Source: Flavobacteriales bacterium
GTDB taxonomy: Bacteria; Bacteroidota; Bacteroidia; NORP154
Length of the DNA stretch: 5,209 nucleotides
NCBI GenBank assembly: GCA_012965625.1
Contig: DTSC01000063.1
Location: 1 to 5,209, forward strand
Direction of reading: 5' to 3'
Shown here: positions 1-4,335 of the stretch, one piece after another
Layout: the number at the start of each line of letters is the position of its first letter
Position numbering within the stretch: position 1 is the first letter of the stretch
Translations under genes and position numbers: made by a program
The notes under the pieces: model-generated
Told to the model about the DNA's origin: nothing
Databases searched by the model: none
The model's input: only the letters and a program-made list of their open reading frames with translations

Positions 1-54
1 ACAATGTGTGCTGCCGGTGGAATGGCACCAGCGGTCATAATCGAAAGAGTTTAA
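1..54 (+). CDS. Thiolase (acetyl-CoA acyltransferase family), C-terminal end only
   Basis: The first 18 codons, read in frame from base 1 to a TAA at 52-54, give the tail TMCAAGGMAPAVIIERV. This matches the extreme C-terminus of thiolases, where a cysteine in a C-x-G-G-x-like loop acts as the catalytic acid/base, followed by a hydrophobic strand ending in an I-I-E-R type sequence. Thiolases cleave beta-ketoacyl-CoA with CoA, or condense acyl-CoAs, in the cytoplasm. The active-site Cys is residue 3 of the visible fragment. The rest of the gene lies upstream of the window. It ends 31 nt before the MFS transporter gene on the same strand, which suggests co-transcription. Only 17 residues are visible, so the family call is good but the subfamily (degradative or biosynthetic) cannot be given. 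Confidence 0.8.
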   Translation, partial: TMCAAGGMAPAVIIERV

Positions 55-85
55 TCAAAGTCTAATTTTTTCTTCAGGATTTTTT

Positions 86-1240
86 ATGAGTGATCTTTCT
101 GAACAGAAGCCTATTATAAAAATAAAAGATCAAATAGGCCTAATTGGCGTTCTTTTGGCTGCCTTTAGCGCTCCTTTTACTATGGCTTTTAATATTGGGG
201 CCGTTGCTGATCATTTTGTTAATTCTTCTAGAGGCGAGATTGGCACGATGGCTACGCTCGAACTATTTTCTATTTCTTTAGTTTCTATAATTGTCTCACG
301 GAATACACATCTTGTAAAAAGTAGACTTCCTTTTCTTGTTGGTGGTTTGATTGTTGTAATTGGTCATTTGCTTACAATTTATGCTCAAGATTTAAATATG
401 ATTTTTCTTGCTCGTGTTGTTTCTGGTCTTGGTTCTGGAGCTATTGTTGCATCGGTCATGGTTATAATTGTAAGAGGGCAAAATGCTCTAATGACTTTTG
501 CTCTTCTCAATTCTGGGGTTGGGGTAGCTGGAGTGTTGTTATCTTTAATAGTACCCAGAATTATTAGCACCTATGGAATGGATGGGGCGTATTTTGTTCA
601 TCTCATTTTCTCATTGTTTATATTCGCTTTTATTCCCCTTATTTCCTCTTTGGGTGATAAAAAAGAAGAACAGTTACAGTTTCCCCCTTATACTGGAAAA
701 GCTGGATGGATAGCCATGTTTGGTGTAGCGTTTGCGTTCTTTGCTCATGGAGGATTACTAACATTTGCAGAGAGAATAGGGGCTGGTTTGTCCATTTCTA
801 CAATTACAATGGGGAATGCTTTCGCTGTCGGGGGAATATTAACAATAATAGGACCTTTAATAGCTGGATTTATTGGTGGTCGTTACGGAAGCATGCGACC
901 CAGTGTATTGTTCTTAACCTTAATGATATTTGCAGCATTCTTTGTAGCCAATGCTTGGAATCCTGTGATTTTCTTTATTGCAATACCTATTTTTGGTCTT
1001 TTGCCTATAATGTGGACACCCTTTTTTCTTGGAGGTATTGCCGGTCTTGATTCTAGTGGGCGATTGGCAGCTGCTCATCCAGCCTTTGTAACAATGGGGG
1101 GCGCAATTGGACCAATGTTAATGGGGTATGTTTCTGATTATGGAGGTTTCTCAGCAATCGGATGGGTAGCAATGTTTTTTATCTTGATTAGTATTCCTAT
1201 GGTTATCATCGGAACAAATGCTGCCGATCAAAAAAACTAA
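86..1240 (+). CDS. MFS transporter, 12 transmembrane helices
   Basis: A 384-residue, highly hydrophobic protein of typical major facilitator superfamily length. A short polar N-terminus (about 1-16) is followed by two sets of about six helices, with a polar central loop around residues 192-206 (GDKKEEQLQ). TM4 carries the MFS motif R-x3-G-x-G-x-G at R110, G114, G116 and G118. The loop between helices 8 and 9 has a motif-A-like GGRYGSMR, and the region near TM11 has a G-P-x3-G-x3-D-x2-G pattern. It is predicted to sit in the inner membrane and use an ion gradient. The start ATG has AGGA at 76-79 with a 6-nt spacer. It lies between the thiolase and the AhpD-like gene, so it may import a substrate or export a product of that pathway; the cargo cannot be read from the sequence. 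The TM2-3 loop motif A is degenerate. Confidence 0.9.
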   Translation: MSDLSEQKPIIKIKDQIGLIGVLLAAFSAPFTMAFNIGAVADHFVNSSRGEIGTMATLELFSISLVSIIVSRNTHLVKSRLPFLVGGLIVVIGHLLTIYAQDLNMIFLARVVSGLGSGAIVASVMVIIVRGQNALMTFALLNSGVGVAGVLLSLIVPRIISTYGMDGAYFVHLIFSLFIFAFIPLISSLGDKKEEQLQFPPYTGKAGWIAMFGVAFAFFAHGGLLTFAERIGAGLSISTITMGNAFAVGGILTIIGPLIAGFIGGRYGSMRPSVLFLTLMIFAAFFVANAWNPVIFFIAIPIFGLLPIMWTPFFLGGIAGLDSSGRLAAAHPAFVTMGGAIGPMLMGYVSDYGGFSAIGWVAMFFILISIPMVIIGTNAADQKN

Positions 1241-1298
1241 TCTCTATAGAAAAATTATAAAAGTAAGCTATTATTAAACTCATAACGGAGGTTGAAAA

Positions 1299-1892
1299 AT
1301 GTCACGTATTAAAAAACTGGAATTGGATGAATGGGATCAAGAATTGAGAGAAATGACCGCTGCCGATAGCGGAACTCCTCTGGAGCAGGGTGTAATGCGT
1401 ATGTTTGCCCACAAACCAGAAATATCGAAAGGACTAATTAATTTTGCAGGCGCCTTAAAGAAACACCGATCACTTCCGGATCGATTGGTTGAGCTAGTGC
1501 GTTTGAGGATCGCCTTTCATAATCAATGTAGAAGTTGTATGGCAATTCGTTATGAAGATGGAATAAATGCCGGAATAGATGAAGATCTTGTATGTTCTTT
1601 GGAAAATCCCCAAGAGGCAAAAGATCTGTCAGATGCGGAAAAAGTAGCAATTCGATACGGAGAGCTTTTTGCAACAAATCATCTCGCTATCGATGATACA
1701 ATTTATGATAATTTAAGAAAACATTTTTCTGAGGAAGAAATCGTTGAACTCTCAATGACGGTGGCCTGGTTTGTAGGATTTGGTCGTTTGGCAGCAACCT
1801 ATCATATGGTAGAGGAGCTTCCCGAGGCTTTTAAGGACGATGAGGAAAAAACTTTAACTCCCTGGAACGAAGAATCGATAGTAGTTCGTTAA
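1299..1892 (+). CDS. Carboxymuconolactone decarboxylase (CMD)/AhpD-like family protein
   Basis: A 197-residue soluble, mostly helical protein with no signal peptide. The core at about residues 59-92 holds the CMD/AhpD signature: L-P-D-R-L-V-E-L-V-R-L-R, then C77-x-x-C80. E65 lies 12 residues before C77, the same spacing as Glu118-Cys130 in mycobacterial AhpD. In AhpD the residue four after the second Cys is His137, part of the proton relay; here it is R84. The CxxC suggests thiol-disulfide or peroxidase-type chemistry rather than true carboxymuconolactone decarboxylation, but the Arg makes classical AhpD activity uncertain. The second half (AWFVGFGRLAATYH, about 155-168) is typical of the family's helical bundle. 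A strong GGAGG at 1287-1291 with a 7-nt spacer fixes the start. The gene sits 58 nt after the MFS gene, probably in the same operon. The physiological substrate is unknown. Confidence 0.87.
   Translation: MSRIKKLELDEWDQELREMTAADSGTPLEQGVMRMFAHKPEISKGLINFAGALKKHRSLPDRLVELVRLRIAFHNQCRSCMAIRYEDGINAGIDEDLVCSLENPQEAKDLSDAEKVAIRYGELFATNHLAIDDTIYDNLRKHFSEEEIVELSMTVAWFVGFGRLAATYHMVEELPEAFKDDEEKTLTPWNEESIVVR
1889..1892. other. Shared TTAA providing both stop codons of convergent genes
   Basis: The palindrome TTAA contains TAA on the plus strand (1890-1892, end of the CMD gene) and TAA on the minus strand (1891-1889, end of the small membrane protein). The two genes therefore overlap by 4 nt tail to tail, leaving no room for a terminator between them. 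Confidence 0.9.
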
Positions 1893-2143
1893 TACGATCC
1901 CTCTGTTTTAAAGTTTTTGTTTGACCATATACCGCGAACAGACATTACAATCCAAAAAATACATGCCATGCTTAGAATTTCTAAACCAGCTGCATATTGA
2001 GCCGTAAAGGCGCAAATATTTCCTAAAATCATAATAATGAAGCCAACAAATCGTTGTTTCATCTTTGCGGAAGACAGCAAAGGAGCCGGCAAAAGCGTTC
2101 CAGTTACTACAGCAATTATTTCTATCCAATTCAAGATTTCCAT
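1889..2143 (-). CDS. Small three-helix membrane protein, PnuC/SemiSWEET-like size class
   Basis: An 84-residue hydrophobic protein with three likely transmembrane helices, at about residues 7-23, 33-52 and 54-73. A short basic loop (K27, K29, R31) separates the first two, and the tail is polar. Helix 1 ends in LLPAPLL, helix 2 begins with RFVGF, and helix 3 ends in SVRGIWSN. This resembles small bacterial proteins often named PnuC-like, and the size and topology match three-helix SemiSWEET half-transporters; this is my pattern recognition, not a database match. Such proteins would need to dimerise to form a channel or carrier. The start is supported by AGGAG (complement of 2149-2153) 5 nt before ATG. 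An overlapping longer minus-strand reading frame (1908-2204) lacks helix periodicity and a ribosome site, so I prefer this frame. The gene is convergent with the CMD gene and divergent from the SnoaL pair. Its substrate is unknown. Confidence 0.7.
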   Translation of the reverse strand: MEILNWIEIIAVVTGTLLPAPLLSSAKMKQRFVGFIIMILGNICAFTAQYAAGLEILSMACIFWIVMSVRGIWSNKNFKTEGSY

Positions 2144-2160
2144 TTTTTCTCCTAATCACA

Positions 2161-2166
2161 ATTATA
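2161..2166 (-). promoter_or_regulatory. Possible -10 box of the small membrane protein gene
   Basis: Read on the minus strand this is a perfect TATAAT, ending about 17 nt before the start codon and just ahead of the AGGAG ribosome site. No good -35 box lies 16-18 nt upstream (the hexamer at a 17-nt spacer is AATACT). In such AT-rich DNA the match could be chance. If used, the leader would be only about 10 nt. Confidence 0.25.
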
Positions 2167-2286
2167 ATCCGTATAAATAATAGAGTATTTAACCAGTCTT
2201 TCATCTATATTTGTATGCCCAATTTATGTTCATTAATTATTTGAAATTTAATGATGCCATACCAAGAATTTAAATAAATTTAAAAT

Positions 2287-2306
2287 TGATAAAATGATAA
2301 ATTATC
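2287..2306. promoter_or_regulatory. Operator-like GATAA repeats
   Basis: TGATAAA occurs twice in direct orientation (2287-2293 and 2295-2301), 8 nt apart. The second copy forms a perfect inverted repeat, GATAA-A-TTATC (2296-2306). It lies about 16 nt upstream of the predicted -35 box of the first SnoaL gene, where an activator or repressor could bind. The background is very AT-rich, so chance is a real alternative, and no regulator gene is present in the window. Confidence 0.2.
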
Positions 2307-2321
2307 GAAGTTAAATTACTA

Positions 2322-2350
2322 TTGAGTGAGTGTAATTAATGTTCTTTAAT
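2322..2350 (+). promoter_or_regulatory. Putative sigma-70 promoter of the first SnoaL-like gene
   Basis: TTGAGT (2322-2327, 4 of 6 consensus) is separated by exactly 17 nt from TTTAAT (2345-2350, 5 of 6). Transcription would start near 2357, giving a leader of roughly 18 nt that contains the ribosome site AGGGAG (2364-2369). The same hexamer pair and spacing recur before the downstream paralogue, which raises confidence somewhat. Confidence 0.4.
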
Positions 2351-2374
2351 ACAATTTAAATTTAGGGAGAAAAA

Positions 2375-2887
2375 ATGGCAAAAGTAAAAGACATAGAATC
2401 TGTTTTAGCAGAACAGGCTGTACGAAAAGCAGCCACGTGTTATTCCAGAGGAGTTGATAGATCGGATTTAGAACTAATGAAGTCAGCCTTTCACTCCGAT
2501 GCGGAAGTTCGATACGGTAGCTATGACGGACATTACGAGCAGTTTTGCAAGGATGTTGTTTCCGGTCAATCTGGTATGGAGTACACCACGCATACGGTGG
2601 TAAATGAATATTATGACATTGATGCAGCGAACAATTCTGGAAAAGGTGAGATTTATGTTTTAGCTTTTCTATCCGCAGGCGATTCCGAATACCTCGTAGC
2701 TGGAAGATATGTAGACAAATACGATTCCCGTGATGGTGACTGGAGAATAAGTTTTCGACAATACATTTATGATTGGAGCAGAACATCCGATTATAGTGGA
2801 TCCGACCCAAATAGTTTATTTGAGGCACTTACCTACAGAGGTAAACACACTATGGATGATTTGTCCTATCAGACCTTAGGGAAATAG
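2375..2887 (+). CDS. SnoaL-like (NTF2-fold) protein, paralogue 1
   Basis: A 170-residue soluble protein of the SnoaL_4/scytalone-dehydratase-like group within the NTF2-like alpha+beta cone fold. Visible hallmarks are the N-terminal helix with Y23-S-R-G-x-D28-R, then F39-H40-x-D-A43, the strand T-T-H73-T-V-V-N77, and the C-terminal G110-R-Y-V-D-K-Y, D120-G-D-W-R-I and R128-Q-Y-I-Y-D-W. D28 and H73 fall at the spacing of the catalytic Asp25/His73 pair of LinA and resemble the Asp/His pair of scytalone dehydratase and BaiE. This points to an elimination, dehydration or isomerisation reaction on a ring substrate, in the cytoplasm. That activity is inferred from fold and residues; many family members have no known reaction. 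AGGGAG lies 5 nt before the ATG. A 68%-identical paralogue follows 104 nt downstream. Confidence 0.88.
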   Translation: MAKVKDIESVLAEQAVRKAATCYSRGVDRSDLELMKSAFHSDAEVRYGSYDGHYEQFCKDVVSGQSGMEYTTHTVVNEYYDIDAANNSGKGEIYVLAFLSAGDSEYLVAGRYVDKYDSRDGDWRISFRQYIYDWSRTSDYSGSDPNSLFEALTYRGKHTMDDLSYQTLGK

Positions 2888-2922
2888 TTATTTAGTGATT
2901 CAACCGCTCTATTAATGTTCAA

Positions 2923-2944
2923 TCAAATGTTTTTTAACATTTGA
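2923..2944 (+). other. AT-rich hairpin between the SnoaL paralogues
   Basis: A perfect 9-bp inverted repeat, TCAAATGTT and AACATTTGA, with a TTTT loop. It has only two G-C pairs per arm and no T-run follows on either strand, so it is not a canonical rho-independent terminator. It could be a weak transcript-processing or stabilising structure between the two genes, or a protein-binding palindrome just upstream of the second promoter-like element, whose -35 box overlaps its right arm. Confidence 0.4.
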
Positions 2945-2969
2945 ATCAAATCCAGGATTAAGCTTTAAT
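2941..2969 (+). promoter_or_regulatory. Putative sigma-70 promoter of the second SnoaL-like gene
   Basis: TTGAAT (2941-2946, 4 of 6 consensus) and TTTAAT (2964-2969, 5 of 6) are spaced by exactly 17 nt, as in the element before paralogue 1. The -10 box ends 22 nt before the start codon, compared with 24 nt for paralogue 1, and AGGAGG (2982-2987) follows. The second gene may thus be transcribed both from its own promoter and by read-through. Confidence 0.4.
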
Positions 2970-2991
2970 AATAATTCAGTTAGGAGGGAAT

Positions 2992-3558
2992 ATGGTTAAA
3001 GTTAAAAGTGTAGAAGATTTGTTAGCTGAACAAGCTGTTCGTAAAGCGGTTACTTGTTATTCAAGAGGTGCTGATAGATGCGATATTGATATTTTGAAGT
3101 CCGCTTTCCATGATGACGCTGAAGTTAAATATGGAAGTTATGACGGTCCATATGAGACATTTTGTCAAAATGTAGTGGATGGACATCACGCAATGAATTA
3201 TACGACTCACACTGTTGTAAACGAATACTATGATATTGATGCTGAATTGGGAAAAGGTGTTGGTGAAGTATATGTTTTGGCCTTCTTATCCATGTCGCAA
3301 TCTGGTGATGTTATGGATGTAAAGGAATATAAAGATACAAAGTCTGATGGTGGTTTTGATTATCTAGTAGCTGGAAGATATGTAGACAAATATGAATGTC
3401 GTGATGGCGATTGGCGAATTAGTCTTCGTCAGTATATGTATGATTGGAGCAGAACAACTGAGCATACAGGACATGATCCCAATAAGTTATTTGAAGGGTT
3501 AATTTATAGAGGAAAACAAGATAAAGAGGATATATCTTACGAAATCCTAAAAGATTAA
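2992..3558 (+). CDS. SnoaL-like (NTF2-fold) protein, paralogue 2 with loop insertion
   Basis: A 188-residue paralogue of the preceding gene. The two align end to end with one gap of 18 residues, and I count about 116 identities over 170 aligned positions (68%). Y23, D28, R29, H40 and H73 all fall at the same residue numbers, and the later motifs G128-R-Y-V-D-K-Y, D-G-D-W-R-I and R-Q-Y-M-Y-D-W are kept. The likely reaction class is therefore the same (dehydratase/isomerase-like, inferred). The extra segment lies at about residues 101-118, between the strand YVLAFLS and the strand YLVAGRY. It is polar and charged (K-E-Y-K-D-T-K), so it probably extends a beta-hairpin loop. The base composition is visibly more AT-rich than paralogue 1. 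AGGAGG lies 4 nt before ATG. The stop codon is one base from the stop of the convergent SDR gene. Confidence 0.88.
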   Translation: MVKVKSVEDLLAEQAVRKAVTCYSRGADRCDIDILKSAFHDDAEVKYGSYDGPYETFCQNVVDGHHAMNYTTHTVVNEYYDIDAELGKGVGEVYVLAFLSMSQSGDVMDVKEYKDTKSDGGFDYLVAGRYVDKYECRDGDWRISLRQYMYDWSRTTEHTGHDPNKLFEGLIYRGKQDKEDISYEILKD

Positions 3559-3559
3559 T

Positions 3560-4324
3560 TTATCTTGCCGTATATCCGGCATCGACATTAAATTCGGAAC
3601 CGGTGACATAGTTGGATTCATCCGAAGCCAAATAAACTGCACAATCTGCTATATCCAGGGCTTCTCCCATTCTTCCGAGAGGAATTGAGATTGTAAGATC
3701 GTTAGAGTTCCGATCCCTTCTAGCAACGACATCTGGATCATTCATATTGGTTCTCATATATCCCGGATGAATTGAATTGCATCGGACATTATGAGGACCA
3801 TATTCTACAGCCAAAGTTTTTGTTAGCAGACGTACTCCACCCTTGCTAGCGCTGTAAGCTGTGCAATTGCTCAAACCGACTTGTCCAGCAATGGAAGATA
3901 CATTAATAAGGGAACCGCTTTGGGCTTCTCTCATATGAGAAATAACTGATTTGCATCCCAAAAATACCGATTTGAGGTTAACATTGAGCTGTTTGTCCCA
4001 ATCCTCTTCGGAAATTTCCTCAAAGGGTTTAATGATTGCTATACCCGCATTATTGACAAGAATATCAATTTTTCCATACTTCTCAACAGTTGTGTTAACA
4101 ACCTTTTCCCAACCTTTTGGCGAGGTGACATCATGTTCAATAAATATTGCCTCACCTTTTTTTTCCAATATCTCAGAAACGGTTTTCTCTCCGTTTTGCT
4201 TATCTATATCAGTTACAACAACTTTTGCTCCCTCTTCAGCAAAACGATGAGCTGTCGCATGTCCCAAACCGGGGTTGGATGCCCCACCTGTAACTATCGC
4301 AACTTTGTTATCTAATCTTCCCAT
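3560..4324 (-). CDS. Short-chain dehydrogenase/reductase (classical SDR)
   Basis: A 254-residue protein of classical SDR length with a Rossmann fold. The dinucleotide-binding motif is T12-G-G-A-S-N-P-G19-L-G21, two residues longer between T-G and G-x-G than the usual TGxxxGxG. D39 at the end of strand 2 (VVVTDID) predicts NAD(H) over NADP(H). Further motifs are D65 in HDV, N91-N-A-G94, catalytic N116, S144, Y157 and K161 (Y-S-A-S-K), P187-G188, and the C-terminal YVTGSEFNVDAG. All four catalytic residues are present, so an active alcohol or hydroxyl oxidoreductase is expected. The start is supported by AGGAG (complement of 4331-4335) 6 nt upstream. It begins 11 nt after the epoxide hydrolase stop, so the two are almost certainly co-transcribed, and it may oxidise a diol or alcohol formed by that enzyme (inference). 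The substrate cannot be assigned. Confidence 0.93.
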   Translation of the reverse strand: MGRLDNKVAIVTGGASNPGLGHATAHRFAEEGAKVVVTDIDKQNGEKTVSEILEKKGEAIFIEHDVTSPKGWEKVVNTTVEKYGKIDILVNNAGIAIIKPFEEISEEDWDKQLNVNLKSVFLGCKSVISHMREAQSGSLINVSSIAGQVGLSNCTAYSASKGGVRLLTKTLAVEYGPHNVRCNSIHPGYMRTNMNDPDVVARRDRNSNDLTISIPLGRMGEALDIADCAVYLASDESNYVTGSEFNVDAGYTAR

Positions 4325-4335
4325 TATTTTCTCCT

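Larger units (their letters stand above)
2144..2374. other. Divergent AT-rich intergenic region
   Basis: These 231 bases separate the minus-strand small membrane gene from the plus-strand SnoaL gene and must hold the 5' signals of both. By my count 2221-2340 is only about 18% G+C (21 of 120), well below the flanking genes. I found no convincing coding frame or RNA gene. Promoter-like and operator-like motifs are listed separately. Confidence 0.6.

Noticed and set aside
706..1050. 114-residue plus-strand frame inside the MFS gene
   Set aside because: Its Trp/Cys/Asn-rich composition is typical of an out-of-frame reading of hydrophobic codons, and the MFS frame explains the region.
1243..1250. 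Palindrome TCTATAGA just after the MFS stop
   Set aside because: It is short with no flanking symmetry or T-run, and is likely chance in AT-rich sequence.
1908..2204. 98-residue minus-strand open frame overlapping the small membrane gene
   Set aside because: It runs in another frame across the same DNA, has no ribosome site that I can see, and reads as low-complexity Cys/Arg/Asn-rich sequence, unlike the clean helix pattern and AGGAG site of the 84-residue frame.
2346..2828. 160-residue minus-strand open frame opposite SnoaL paralogue 1
   Set aside because: It lies antisense to a well-supported family member; its His/Cys/Leu-rich composition is what the reverse of that gene would give.
2375..2887. 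Limonene-1,2-epoxide hydrolase (also NTF2 fold) as identity of the SnoaL-like protein
   Set aside because: The Asp-Arg-Asp catalytic arrangement of that enzyme is not recognisable, whereas the Asp/His pair of the LinA and scytalone dehydratase type is in place.
3566..3581. Hairpin TGCCG-TATATC-CGGCA near the end of the SDR gene as a terminator
   Set aside because: The stem is only 5 bp, it lies inside the SDR coding region, and no T-run follows it in either direction.
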